Part shown: positions 9,531 through 19,178 of the stretch, piece by piece
Position numbering within the stretch: the first letter of the stretch is position 1
Layout of the letters: each line of letters opens with the position of its first letter
DNA from: Novipirellula herctigrandis
Lineage (GTDB): Bacteria > Planctomycetota > Planctomycetia > Pirellulales > Pirellulaceae
DNA length: 64,000 bases
Assembly: GCA_007859835.1 (NCBI GenBank)
Contig: SJPJ01000001.1
Coordinates: forward strand, 4,817,078-4,881,077
Direction: 5' to 3'
Position numbers and translations under genes: made by a program
Notes under the pieces: generated by a model
What the model was told of the DNA's origin: nothing
Seen by the model: the letters and a program-made list of their open reading frames with translations, nothing else
Databases searched by the model: none

Positions 9531-9720
9531 ATAATAATTGATCCGTTGCTATTGGGTTTTCAATGTCGTGTGGAGATTCTATCGTAAGTTGCATTCATCG
9601 TTTGGCGTACGGTCCAACGTTACTGAACCGCGGAGCGTCGACTCGGATTCATTGTGCTCACCGACGCGGCAGCCACCCGCCTGCTGATGGTTCAGTTAAC
9701 GTTTATTCATCGGCACCAAA

Positions 9721-11322
9721 TCATGGACGCCGCTCCGCATTTGCCTCATGTATGCCAATGCATTTCGGCCCGTCCTGTGGCACTGGATTGCCAAAGAAGT
9801 CTCGGCCACCGTTGTCGTGAATGGGATGCGCGGCTGCGACGCACGGCGATCCTTTTTGCAGCATGAATGCCTTCAGGGCCGGGAAGCTTCCGCCGGTTCC
9901 GCTAGGTAGGCGTTGGAACATTGGGTCTTGATTTTTCGCTTGAGTGCCCCCCGGTTCGTGGCGGATTTTGCCGTAAAAGACGTTGTTCTTGAACATCGTC
10001 TTTTGATCTTCGCCAAATTGGAATGACGCTTCGTCCTCAACGTAGAAAATGTTGTTGGCAAACAAGGTGTCCTCAGGCCAGGTTCCGCCCCAATTATCCA
10101 TCTTGACGATCGTGCGATCGATTTTGTCATCAGGTTTACGGTTAATGTAGATCACGTTGTTGTAGATTTTGGTGTTCTTGCATGGACCCGTTATGTGGAA
10201 GACCGGAGAGAAGACGCCTTGGTGCGTGGGCGTGGCGCGCAACCCATCGTTGATACTGATGTTATAGCGAATTACGGTTCCGCGATTCCCAATATTGCTC
10301 GGTGGCGTTGCGCCGCCGTTGTTACATACCAGTAGGAATCCGCCCTCATTGTCGTGGCTGTAGTTGTACTGGATTAGCGTGTTGCGACAATTCCAGTCGG
10401 AATCGAAACCCTGCGCGTCCCAAGGAGCCTTGTGGTCGCTGACTTCGTTGAATTGAATCACCGTGTTGTCACAGCTCCACGGCCAAATGCCGGCTGCTGC
10501 ATCACCCGGCTCCAACAAACGCGGGCAGTTTCGCATCACGTTATGCTCGATCAGCGCACCGTCGCAAGCGATCGGTACTATCCCGTCGCCGGGAATCTCC
10601 TCAAGCAGACAATGGCGGACGACCACATTCAAACTTGGATACCATTGTCTTCGATTGGAATAGCCACGCGCATTGATGCCGTTTCGTGTGCAGCGTTTCA
10701 AATGACAATTCTCAATTAGCAATCCATCGAATCGCGATCGTTTCCTTCTACCTTCGTTCTGCCACAGGATGGCGCTGCCACCGCCTTTCTTTTTGTAGAT
10801 GCTGCCATTCACATCGTGGATGTAGAGGTCCTTCAACTGAATGTGGTGTGCCGTGCCGAAGTCCTTGATGTGCACATGAACGCCCCTGCGTCCCGACTCG
10901 CGTTGCGGGCCTTGGTTCGTAATTTCCAATCCACTGACTTCCCAATACTCCACATTGAAAAGATACAACGTGCTTTGGACGACACCATCTCCATCGAGAC
11001 GAGGTCGCCTGCCCTGGCCAAAGCGATCGATAACGATTGGATTGGGTTTCCCGTCGACCAATTTGCCCGAGCCGCGGGGCGAGAGTTGACCACTGTATTG
11101 CGTGCCGGACTTAAAAAGAATCCGGTCCCCAGGATGGAACTCGATGCTATTTACCTTGGCTAACGACTGCCACGCTTTGGTGGGATCACGCCCGTTGTTG
11201 GCGTCGTCGCCCGTTAAGGAATCGACATAGTAAGTGGCACCAGCATGCGCCGAGGGGATGCATAGCACCATTGCTCCAACGCAAATGCTAAGCGTCAGCC
11301 ATCGTCGTGCGACCGTCCTCAT
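9721..11322 (-). CDS. Secreted right-handed beta-helix protein (pectate-lyase-like fold)
   Basis: A 533-residue exported protein. Residues 1-27 form a signal peptide (hydrophobic LTLSICVGAMVLCIPSAHA). The mature start YYVDSLTGDDANNGRDPTKAW is the hallmark of planctomycete and Bacteroidetes parallel beta-helix proteins, followed by repeated short strands with Asn/His turns (VVVRHCLLEEIPGDGI, ALIEHNVMRNC, TVIQFNEVSDH, TLIQYNYSHDN). Such folds serve polysaccharide lyases, pectin-type hydrolases and some binding proteins; I see no motif that fixes the reaction. Its position between two sulfatases and a xylanase in the same direction, with spacers of 154 and 190 bp, suggests glycan processing. Confidence 0.8.
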   Translation of the reverse strand: MRTVARRWLTLSICVGAMVLCIPSAHAGATYYVDSLTGDDANNGRDPTKAWQSLAKVNSIEFHPGDRILFKSGTQYSGQLSPRGSGKLVDGKPNPIVIDRFGQGRRPRLDGDGVVQSTLYLFNVEYWEVSGLEITNQGPQRESGRRGVHVHIKDFGTAHHIQLKDLYIHDVNGSIYKKKGGGSAILWQNEGRRKRSRFDGLLIENCHLKRCTRNGINARGYSNRRQWYPSLNVVVRHCLLEEIPGDGIVPIACDGALIEHNVMRNCPRLLEPGDAAAGIWPWSCDNTVIQFNEVSDHKAPWDAQGFDSDWNCRNTLIQYNYSHDNEGGFLLVCNNGGATPPSNIGNRGTVIRYNISINDGLRATPTHQGVFSPVFHITGPCKNTKIYNNVIYINRKPDDKIDRTIVKMDNWGGTWPEDTLFANNIFYVEDEASFQFGEDQKTMFKNNVFYGKIRHEPGGTQAKNQDPMFQRLPSGTGGSFPALKAFMLQKGSPCVAAAHPIHDNGGRDFFGNPVPQDGPKCIGIHEANAERRP

Positions 11323-11476
11323 TGGTTTCTTCTTTCATCAGAGGATGTGATTGGATGTTGATAAGCGTCAACTCGTTTGACAGCTCAGGGTTTTTGCTTT
11401 TACGAAACAGGTTCCATCGAACCCATATTCCGTCAGCAATCGTCGGTTATTGTCAGCAACAGGTTCGTTGTTGCTG

Positions 11477-12826
11477 TTATCGCCGGTTTGCTGTCGGATC
11501 CAGCTTGTCGCCTGCTTCTATGACTTGCATCAGAGCCCTTAAATTGGAAACTTTCTCTGGATACTTTCCTGCTAAATTCGCCTGTTCGCCGATATCGGTC
11601 TGGAGATCGTACAATTCATCCACCTTCTTGCGATCGCGCTCCACTGCATAGCCATGGAAAAATGCATCGGAGATGAGGTATTTCCACTTCCCTTGGCGTA
11701 CACCCGCTTCATGAAAATAGAAGTTTTTCCGCCCCGTTTCTCGATTGCCAAGGAGCAAATCTCTCTGATCGATCCCATCGATGCGGCGGTCCTTTGGCAC
11801 TTCGAATCCACACAAGGTTGCAAACGTCGGCAGGAAGTCGATGGTCGCAAAGATTGCATCCGACACGCGATTCCCAGGCACCCTGTCGGGCCATCGAACA
11901 ATACAAGGCACACGGTAACCAGCTTCGTAACAAGAACCCTTGCCATTTCGCAGTGGTCCAGCTTCGCCCCAGAATATTGAACCCTCTGGGTGACCCTTCT
12001 TTTTCTCAGTGTATTTTGGCTGGTTCCAAGGCCCGTTGTCGCTTGTGTAGATCACGAGAGTGTCCCTGTTTAGGTCCAACTCGTCGAGGGTATCGAGTAG
12101 ACGACCGGTTTCGAAGTCGAATTCCTCGACCACATCGCCGTACAAACCACCCGCCGACTTGCCGCGAAATCGTTCCGACGCATCGATGACCGTATGCATC
12201 ATCGTATGGGCCAGATAAAGTAGGAACGGCCTTTCCGGATCGCGTCGCTCCTTCAGATACGCAATTGCCTTGTCGGTGTAGAGAGTGGTCAGGCTCCCCA
12301 TATCACGGGTCGAGCCAGCTTCCTCGTTGTTCTCATGAAAGCTGACACCTCCGGAATCGTTCGCTCCCAGGGTTCCGAAATAGTAATCAAAACCCTGTGC
12401 ATTGGGCATGCGGTCCACGATCGGCTTGCGATTAGAAACATCCCACTTACCGATGCAAGCGGTCTGGTATCCAGACTCGCGCATCAATTCTGCAAACGTG
12501 ATCTCCGAAGCAGGCATGCCCCAACCTTTGCTGCGAATTGGGTAGCGTCCGGTGAGTAAAGCCGAACGTGAGGGTCCACACACCGTTTGAGCGTAGAAAC
12601 AAGTAAACCGCGTCCCCTCTTTTGCCAACTGGTCGAGCCGCGGCGTTTGATTTTTCTCATTGCCATAACAGCCCAGATCAGCATACCCCTGATCATCCGT
12701 GAAGATGATGAGAATATTTGGCTGCTCCGCAGCAGCCCCAGTGACCGTTAACAGCATCAGTGTGAGGCAAAAGACAATTCGCTGAGTCATCATGTTTAGA
12801 AAAATCCAAAGTGATTTTTTCGGCAT
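11477..12826 (-). CDS. Secreted type I sulfatase (CGPSR)
   Basis: A 449-residue sulfatase with a signal peptide (to about residue 33, TVTGAAA). Metal ligands lie in FTDDQGYADLGCYG, and the canonical maturation motif C83-G-P-S-R is followed by SALLTG, so formylglycine formation is expected. The segment that is normally G-K-W-H-L-G reads GKWDVSN (Lys127, Asp129): the conserved active-site His is replaced by Asp. The later YTSDNGPWNQP motif is intact, and a basic insertion of Lys/Glu follows it. The C-terminus carries the usual sulfatase ending (GKWKYLISD, ELYDLQTDIGE). It is 42 bp downstream of another sulfatase on the same strand, so the two are probably co-transcribed. Confidence 0.92.
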   Translation of the reverse strand: MPKKSLWIFLNMMTQRIVFCLTLMLLTVTGAAAEQPNILIIFTDDQGYADLGCYGNEKNQTPRLDQLAKEGTRFTCFYAQTVCGPSRSALLTGRYPIRSKGWGMPASEITFAELMRESGYQTACIGKWDVSNRKPIVDRMPNAQGFDYYFGTLGANDSGGVSFHENNEEAGSTRDMGSLTTLYTDKAIAYLKERRDPERPFLLYLAHTMMHTVIDASERFRGKSAGGLYGDVVEEFDFETGRLLDTLDELDLNRDTLVIYTSDNGPWNQPKYTEKKKGHPEGSIFWGEAGPLRNGKGSCYEAGYRVPCIVRWPDRVPGNRVSDAIFATIDFLPTFATLCGFEVPKDRRIDGIDQRDLLLGNRETGRKNFYFHEAGVRQGKWKYLISDAFFHGYAVERDRKKVDELYDLQTDIGEQANLAGKYPEKVSNLRALMQVIEAGDKLDPTANRR

Positions 12827-12868
12827 CTTTTTGATGCAAGGTCATTGATTCAAAAACAGCAACAAGTC

Positions 12869-14347
12869 CTACTTCTTGTTCTTTTTTTTAACGACCGTTT
12901 TTGGTTTTCTGCGATCCATCTTCCTTGGTCCGTAAGTAGCTTCGAGGACTTCGTCGACCTTGGCTCGATCGTTCCGAGATTGGAATGCGGAGAGCATCGG
13001 GTCTTTGGTCTTTTTCATGTGGGCGACCAATTTGCTCTGTAACGTCTGCAGCGTCTCGGCATAACCAGCTTCATCGATCAGGTTGTGAAGACAATTTGGA
13101 TCGTTCTTTAGATCATAGAATTCTTCGGGCACTCGATATCGAAACAAATCAACCCTTGCCTGAATCGATGGGTCGGTCTTAGCGGCCTCGTTCATCGCCT
13201 CCATCGTTTTGCCTTCATTGTTGTTGCGATACCAATATTTGCCGTCGCTGAACGGATTATAGATGTAGCCAAAGTTTTCGTTTTGCACACAACGCATCGG
13301 CACGGCGGCTCCACCAGCCTTCGAATCAATTTGAGTGAAGACATGATTACGCGCCTGTTGAGATTGGCCCTTTAATAACGAGAAAAACGATCTTCCGTCT
13401 AAACCTTTGGGACCATTCACCTGAGTGGCTTCCATAAATGTGGGAAAGAAATCAACGACCGAGACAAAGTGTTTGTCGTCGCGGGTACCAGGTTTGATAA
13501 CTCCCGGCCAACGAACTAACAGTGGACTATGTGAACTGTGAAACCACGTGTTGCACTTGGCAAACGGCACGGCGATACCGTTGTCGGTGATGAACAGCAC
13601 CAGCGTATTTTTGGCATGACCCGACTCATCTAGTGCTTGCATGACTTTTCCAAAAGTGTCATCAAGGCGTCGTGTGGAATTCAGATAGGTTGCCAACTCC
13701 GCTCGGACTCCCGGCAGGTCGGGAAGAAATCCCGGCACTTCGACTTCTTCGGGCTTGTAGATTCTCGACGGCATCGCGGCGCCTTTGGTGAGTTTGTCGG
13801 GGTCGCAATAAGGTCGATGAGGGTCGTGCGAATTCACCATGAAATAGAACGGCTTTTTTGCAGCTTGGCATTCTTTCAGAAACACCTGACTCCGTTGATA
13901 ATACAGCTCAGGATTGCGCCCGTTGCCAAGATCTCTTTGGTCGAACGCGTAGTCCCACTGCATCGATTTCTTTGGAGTGGAATGGCCCACTTTGCCAAGG
14001 ATTCCGGTGTGATATCCGGCTGCTTTCAAAGTCGTCACGATGTCCGGCACATCTTCTCGGGCTGGCATAAAACCCATGGCACCTGAGCGATGGCTGTAAC
14101 GTCCTGTGGCAATCACCGCTCGACAGGGAGCGCAGATTGCCACGTTCACATGGGCTTTGCCAAACAACAAACTCTCCGCTGCAAATGCATCAAGATTCGG
14201 TGTCAGGTCCGTTGGTTTACCACCGTAAACGCCCAGCGACTCGGCATGCAAATCATCCGCGGTGAATAGCAAAATGTTGGGCCGATCTGCTGCCGCTAGA
14301 CTGATGGTGTTACATGCAAGGATGATGCCAATGAAGAACTTTTTCAT
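12869..14347 (-). CDS. Secreted type I sulfatase, sulfamidase-like (CAPCR)
   Basis: A 492-residue sulfatase and the first gene of the minus arm. GGAAG lies about 10 bases before ATG 14347. The signal peptide spans about residues 1-20 (FFIGIILACNTISLAAA). Metal ligands are in FTADDLHAESLGVYGG, and the maturation motif is C72-A-P-C-R, followed by AVIATG. GKVGHS takes the place of GKWHLG and FYFMVNSHDPHRPY follows; both are features of the heparan N-sulfatase-like branch, so an N- or O-sulfated sugar is plausible. FITDNGIAVPFAK supplies the DN ligands. The C-terminus is a Lys-rich tail (DRRKPKTVVKKKNKK) not typical of the catalytic fold. Substrate assignment would need subfamily phylogeny. Confidence 0.9.
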   Translation of the reverse strand: MKKFFIGIILACNTISLAAADRPNILLFTADDLHAESLGVYGGKPTDLTPNLDAFAAESLLFGKAHVNVAICAPCRAVIATGRYSHRSGAMGFMPAREDVPDIVTTLKAAGYHTGILGKVGHSTPKKSMQWDYAFDQRDLGNGRNPELYYQRSQVFLKECQAAKKPFYFMVNSHDPHRPYCDPDKLTKGAAMPSRIYKPEEVEVPGFLPDLPGVRAELATYLNSTRRLDDTFGKVMQALDESGHAKNTLVLFITDNGIAVPFAKCNTWFHSSHSPLLVRWPGVIKPGTRDDKHFVSVVDFFPTFMEATQVNGPKGLDGRSFFSLLKGQSQQARNHVFTQIDSKAGGAAVPMRCVQNENFGYIYNPFSDGKYWYRNNNEGKTMEAMNEAAKTDPSIQARVDLFRYRVPEEFYDLKNDPNCLHNLIDEAGYAETLQTLQSKLVAHMKKTKDPMLSAFQSRNDRAKVDEVLEATYGPRKMDRRKPKTVVKKKNKK

Positions 14348-14876
14348 GGGAGTACGCTTCCAGGGATAATTTCGGTGATGGTGCGTAAAGTGAGTGGTAT
14401 CGAATGACTCGAATTCCCGCGGATCCGTCTATAGTCAGTAGCATACCAAAAACTCTCAAGCGATTTTCGGCTGGTGTCTTCATACAGGGTTCGCGAAACA
14501 GATCGATAGCCGATGGTTTCGGTGTGCATTCTCGCTCGCTAACACCAAGGCCAACGGCGAATTTGTTTGCACCGAATGGACGGCTTATCGAACCGACGTT
14601 GAATCGGAGAGGCCCGTAGTCGGAGAGGCCCGTAGTCGGAGAGGCCCGTAATCGGAGAGGCCCGTGCAAGGCAATCGAAAGTTGACAAAAATAATCAAGT
14701 ATTGCCAGTTCCGGTTCGCTTCCCTCACCAGCGACATTGTGCCGGTTGAGAAAGTCCGATCAAATTCACAATCAAAATCCGGTCTGATCCGATTACCGTG
14801 AGCCTATTCGTCTAAGATCGAGTACAATTGGTATCCTCACTTACGATCCCACCTACGATTCACTCCGAGTCACCCA
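14348..14876. promoter_or_regulatory. Divergent promoter region of the glycan locus
   Basis: 529 bases separate the two divergent arms (sulfatase on the minus strand, beta-helix protein on the plus strand), so both promoters must lie here. The region contains a 16-bp tandem array (14604-14665). Between 14690 and 14830 it is AT-richer, including a stretch at 14761-14800 with repeated AATCNGAT-like words (CAATCAAAATCCGG, TCTGATCCGATT). I cannot assign -35/-10 boxes or an operator. No convincing gene is present. Confidence 0.5.
14604..14665. repeat. 16-bp tandem repeat, about 4 copies
   Basis: The unit TCGGAGAGGCCCGTAG occurs at 14604 and 14620, with one final-base change at 14636, and as 14 bases at 14652. 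It lies in the divergent spacer of the glycan locus. It has no unique spacers between copies, so it is not a CRISPR. Copy number probably varies between strains. Confidence 0.9.
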
Positions 14877-16853
14877 ATGAAGCGATTTGTCGCGGCGTTG
14901 TCTTCCCTACTGCTACTTGCGCAAGTTCTGAATGCCGCCGAATTCCATGTATCACCAAACGGTTTGGCGACAAGTGCCGGAACGCCTGAGCAACCCTTTC
15001 GCACGATTCAGCAAGCCGCGCGCGCTGTACGACCTGGCGATACGGTCCTGATCCATGCAGGTGTTTATCGCGAGTCGATCCAGCTGAAACAGAGTGGTAC
15101 CGCGACCAAGCCAATCCGCTTTGCAGCAGCCCCGAACGAAAAAGTGGTGATCAGCGGTGCGGATCTGACAAACTCGAATTGGTCCCCTCATGCCAACAAT
15201 GTCTACAAGTCGAGTGTACAGGGGCCCGTTCGGCAGTTGTTTGTTGAGGGAGACTTGATGATCGAAGCACGGTGGCCGAACTTGTTCATGGATCGATTAT
15301 GGAACCGTGACCGATGGTCCGCAGCCGGCAAAGGCAGCCGTTACGGAAAGATGGTCGATCCCGAATTGGCCAAGACACAAATTGACTGGACCGGTGCAGT
15401 GGCGACGCTGAACGTCGCCCACCAATTCTTTACATGGACGCGCACCATCAAGCATCACGATGCGAACAGCGAAACCTTCGAATACGACAAGGACTTGGGT
15501 TCGATCACGCACTATGCTGACAAGACGCGTCCTTGGGAGGACGATCGTTACTACTTGACCGGCAAACTCGAAGCATTGGACTCGCCGGGCGAGTGGTTTC
15601 ACGACCAGGATGCCAAACTGCTTTATCTTTGGGTTCCCGATGGCCAAGATCCCGATCAGTATTCGGTTGAAATCAAAACGCGTGCGTATGCCTTTCAGGG
15701 CCACAACATCAACCATGTCACTCTACAAGGCATTTTCTTGGAAGCATGCACATTCGGATTCAACAAGTGCCATGATCTCGAAATCGATCAGTGTCATGTT
15801 CGCTTTCCTAATGTCATGAGGCGGATCGACGATCCTGAGATGGATGAATTCGACAAGGCCGAGACAAAGATTGTCGGAGACGATAACCGCGTGACTCGTT
15901 GCAGCTTTGCATGGGGACCGGGTAGCGCCTTGCGAATGGTCGGCCGGCGCAACTTGGTTGAGGACTGCCTGATGCACGACTTCTGCTGGGACGGTTCTCT
16001 AAGAACTCCTATGCTTTCCATTGCATCCAACGGGAAAGAGGCCGCGGAAGATCGCTGCCTCGTTCGCCATTGCACTCTTTTCAACTGCGGCAATGCGATC
16101 CTTAACTACCGTGGATTGCCGGGGCACATTGTTGAGTACAATCACATCTACGACGGCGGACTATGCTGCAAAGACGTCGCATTGGTGTACACGGGCCAGC
16201 CGAGTTGCGCCGGAAGCGTCGTCCGATACAACTGGGTTCACGGCTGTTTCACTGAACACCAATTCAAAACCGAAAGCGGTGTCGTGCCGGGTGGACTTGG
16301 TATCCGTGGCGATGACCAAACGCGATCTTTGACCGTCCATCACAACGTTGTTTGGAATTGCGGACGTGACGGGATCATCGTCAAAGGTGACCACAATCGC
16401 GTTTATAACAACACGGTCTTCGAAATCGGTACACCGACATCACCCGGCAATTATATTAGCCTCCATTCGATGGCTGAACCGGAAAAGTTTTGGCGAGAGC
16501 AACATCCATTGCTGTTGCAGCAGAACCGCAACAGCCGAATTGCTAACAATATCGCTTTGACGATTAGTGGCGACCCGAAGGGACACCCCTATCCATTTGC
16601 GGAAAATCTGTCTACCAACTTCATGGGTAAGCAACCGCTTTTGGAAGATAGAAACACTCTAAAGTTTTGGCCGAAAAGTGGGGCGTCTGTGATCGACGGA
16701 GGTACAATCCTACCTGGTTTTACCGAAGGCTTTCAAGGAAAAGCCCCCGACATCGGCGCCTACGAGTACGGTGGCGAACGTTGGGTTCCCGGTATCCGCT
16801 GGGACCCCGAGCAAGTGCTCGGCTACCGTCCAAAAAGTTTTGTCGGCGATTGA
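14877..16853 (+). CDS. Secreted right-handed beta-helix protein, first gene of plus arm
   Basis: A 658-residue exported protein. Residues 1-20 are a signal peptide (FVAALSSLLLLAQVLNA). The mature start FHVSPNGLATSAGTPEQPF and RTIQQAARAVRPGDTVLI is characteristic of the DUF1565-type parallel beta-helix family. The early inserted region (residues 100-260) is mixed alpha/beta, and the helix follows from about 270 with Asn/His-rich turns (NHVTLQGIFLEAC, CLVRHCTLFNCGNAI, HIVEYNHIYDGG, LTVHHNVVWNCGRDG, HNRVYNNTVFEIG). The end (GKAPDIGAYEYGGERWVPG) is a common C-terminal signature of these proteins. Members include alginate- and chondroitin-lyase relatives, but I see no diagnostic catalytic motif. 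It precedes a GH32 gene by about 60 bp, suggesting co-transcription. Confidence 0.82.
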   Translation: MKRFVAALSSLLLLAQVLNAAEFHVSPNGLATSAGTPEQPFRTIQQAARAVRPGDTVLIHAGVYRESIQLKQSGTATKPIRFAAAPNEKVVISGADLTNSNWSPHANNVYKSSVQGPVRQLFVEGDLMIEARWPNLFMDRLWNRDRWSAAGKGSRYGKMVDPELAKTQIDWTGAVATLNVAHQFFTWTRTIKHHDANSETFEYDKDLGSITHYADKTRPWEDDRYYLTGKLEALDSPGEWFHDQDAKLLYLWVPDGQDPDQYSVEIKTRAYAFQGHNINHVTLQGIFLEACTFGFNKCHDLEIDQCHVRFPNVMRRIDDPEMDEFDKAETKIVGDDNRVTRCSFAWGPGSALRMVGRRNLVEDCLMHDFCWDGSLRTPMLSIASNGKEAAEDRCLVRHCTLFNCGNAILNYRGLPGHIVEYNHIYDGGLCCKDVALVYTGQPSCAGSVVRYNWVHGCFTEHQFKTESGVVPGGLGIRGDDQTRSLTVHHNVVWNCGRDGIIVKGDHNRVYNNTVFEIGTPTSPGNYISLHSMAEPEKFWREQHPLLLQQNRNSRIANNIALTISGDPKGHPYPFAENLSTNFMGKQPLLEDRNTLKFWPKSGASVIDGGTILPGFTEGFQGKAPDIGAYEYGGERWVPGIRWDPEQVLGYRPKSFVGD

Positions 16854-16911
16854 ACCGTGGCAAAACAATCCAGCTTTGATCATTTGATTTTTGCGTAAAA
16901 GAGAATACTCA

Positions 16912-19113
16912 GTGAATAAACCATTGCGTTCAATGACCTGCAACCTGCTGCTTCTATTGGCAATAGCGATACCAACGCTTCTACGCGCCGACGACAATAT
17001 CCTCATCAACGATTTCGAAGCGGCTGACTACGGCGGCTGGAAAGTCGAAGGCGACGCTTTCGGGACAGGTCCAGCGCAAGGCACACTTGCCGGTCAGATG
17101 CAGCTAACAGGTTTCGAAGGCAAGGGACTCGTCAATTCGTTTCTGGGCGGCGACAAGTCGACCGGAAAACTGACCTCGCCAACATTCACGATCGAGCGAG
17201 ATTACATCACGTTTCTGATCGGAGGCGGCGGACACAAGGAAAAGACCTGCGCTAATTTGATCATCGGTGGTGAGGTCGTCCTGTCCGCCACAGGTCCAAA
17301 CCATCAACCGGGTGGCAACGAGTTTCTGAACTGGGAAAACTGGGACGTTCGAGAGTACAAGGGTGAAAAAGCTGTAATCCAAATCGTTGACAATGAGTCC
17401 GGCGGTTGGGGCCACATCAACTTCGATCAGGTCTCACAAAGCGACACAAAGGCCGATAAGAAGCCAGATCCCGCGCCAACGCAGAGTTCCGATAAAAATC
17501 CTCATGCGGAAAACACTCAAGAACTAAAAATTACGGGCAAGTACATACTTGTTCCTGTCTCGAATACGGGACAACGTGGACGGATGACTGTCTACGTAGG
17601 CGACCAACTTGTACACAATTTGGATTGCGATTTCCCAGCGAATGCGAATGCAATCGATTGGTGGACCTACATCAATATGTCCGAATACGTTGGCAAGACG
17701 GCGAAGGTCGTTGCTCGAACAGCCCCTGAAATTTGCGAGATGCTTGAATCGAGTGACGAAATCCGTAACCTCCAACCACTCTACGACGAAGTGCGACGTC
17801 CGCAATTTCATTTCAGCCAGATGCGTGGTTGGTGCAACGACCCAAACGGAATGGTCTACCACGACGGCAAATACCATTTCTTTTGGCAATGCAATCCGGC
17901 GGGACGGAAGTGGGCCAATATGTACTGGGGCTATGCAACCAGCCCTGACATGATTCATTGGACGGAACACGACCGAGCACTGCGTCCGTTCGGAGGCGAT
18001 GTTGAGAGCCGCCATCCAGCGATGGCGGACAAAAATTGCTTCTCTGGAAGCGGGAATATCGATTTCAATAATTCCGCTGGCCTCCAAATTGGCGACGAGA
18101 AAACCATCGTTCTCGCATTCACCGATACCGGATGTGGCGAATGTCTCGCCTATTCGAATGACCGTGGAAAGACCTGGCAATATTACGAAGGCAATCCCAT
18201 CATCGAGCACAAGGGACGCGATCCAAAGTTAATCTGGTATGAACCGGGCCAGCACTGGGTGATCGCTGTCTACGACGAGGCTCCTGAGCATGGCCAAAAC
18301 ATCGCGATCTATACAAGCAAGGATCTCAAAAATTGGGAACACCAAAGCAATATTCCCGGCTACTTTGAGTGTGCCGAAATCTTTGAATTGCCAGTTGACG
18401 GTGACGCCACAAAGACCAAGTGGGTAATCTTTGCCGCAGACGCACGGTATGCGTTTGGTCACTTTGACGGCAAAACATTCACTCCCGAGCATGAAGGAAA
18501 GCACCAAGTTCATTGGGGTTCCAACTATGCCTCACAATGCTTCAGCAACCATCCCGATGGCCGTGTCGTTCAGATCGGTTGGGCGCAGATCGACATTCCC
18601 GATATGCCGTTCAACCAATCGTTCACCGTGCCAACGAATCTAACCTTGCATACCACAGAAGACGGCGTTCGAATGTTCGCCAACCCGATCAAGGAACTCG
18701 AACTGCTTCGCAAACCGAACCCTGAAACGGCCGAGAATGTGGAACTGACGTCCCAAACTCCAATGATCCAAGTCGATGCGACTGATCAACTATTCGATGT
18801 GGTTGTGACGTTGAAAAAGGGCAACGCTTCGAAAGCGGTTCTTCAATTCGGCGAAAACAAAGTGACGTATGATTTCAATGCTCAAACGCTTGATGAAATG
18901 CCGCTGAAGTTGAAAGATGGCAGAGTCACTTTCCGCGTTCTTGTGGACCGACCGATGTACGAGTTGATCGGAGGCGGCGGTGCATGCTTCAAAACCAGTG
19001 GTCGTCGCGACATGGGACAACCCCTCGGCAACATCTCGATCGCTGCCGAAGGTGGATCGTTGACCATTGAATCGCTCGAAGTCCATGAAATGGCATCAGC
19101 CTGGAAAAAGTAG
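16912..19113 (+). CDS. Secreted GH32 fructan hydrolase (levanase/inulinase type)
   Basis: A 733-residue glycoside hydrolase family 32 protein that should release fructose from levan, inulin or sucrose-type bonds. I chose GTG 16912 because AAGAGAA lies just upstream; TTG 16891 and ATG 16933 are alternatives. After a signal peptide (to about residue 26) comes a beta-rich N-terminal domain (about 30-175, ending WGHINFDQVS). A Lys/Pro/Ser linker and a second small beta domain (about 205-270) follow. The five-bladed propeller then begins at RPQFHFSQMRGWCNDPNG. Catalytic landmarks are the nucleophile Asp310 (WCNDPNG), Asp437 in GRDPKLIWY, and Glu486-Cys487 in YFECAEIF. A C-terminal GH32 beta-sandwich covers about 600-733. 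The double N-terminal extension is typical of secreted planctomycete enzymes. Confidence 0.92.
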   Translation: MNKPLRSMTCNLLLLLAIAIPTLLRADDNILINDFEAADYGGWKVEGDAFGTGPAQGTLAGQMQLTGFEGKGLVNSFLGGDKSTGKLTSPTFTIERDYITFLIGGGGHKEKTCANLIIGGEVVLSATGPNHQPGGNEFLNWENWDVREYKGEKAVIQIVDNESGGWGHINFDQVSQSDTKADKKPDPAPTQSSDKNPHAENTQELKITGKYILVPVSNTGQRGRMTVYVGDQLVHNLDCDFPANANAIDWWTYINMSEYVGKTAKVVARTAPEICEMLESSDEIRNLQPLYDEVRRPQFHFSQMRGWCNDPNGMVYHDGKYHFFWQCNPAGRKWANMYWGYATSPDMIHWTEHDRALRPFGGDVESRHPAMADKNCFSGSGNIDFNNSAGLQIGDEKTIVLAFTDTGCGECLAYSNDRGKTWQYYEGNPIIEHKGRDPKLIWYEPGQHWVIAVYDEAPEHGQNIAIYTSKDLKNWEHQSNIPGYFECAEIFELPVDGDATKTKWVIFAADARYAFGHFDGKTFTPEHEGKHQVHWGSNYASQCFSNHPDGRVVQIGWAQIDIPDMPFNQSFTVPTNLTLHTTEDGVRMFANPIKELELLRKPNPETAENVELTSQTPMIQVDATDQLFDVVVTLKKGNASKAVLQFGENKVTYDFNAQTLDEMPLKLKDGRVTFRVLVDRPMYELIGGGGACFKTSGRRDMGQPLGNISIAAEGGSLTIESLEVHEMASAWKK

Positions 19114-19178
19114 GAGACACTGTTTTCCATCGGTGAGCCTTGCTTACGTTTGCACTTTTGTTGATAGGAACCTTTTAG

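Noticed and set aside
14310-14669. Minus-strand frame of 119 codons upstream of the sulfatase
   Set aside because: It runs through the tandem repeat and into the sulfatase start in another frame; no family resemblance.
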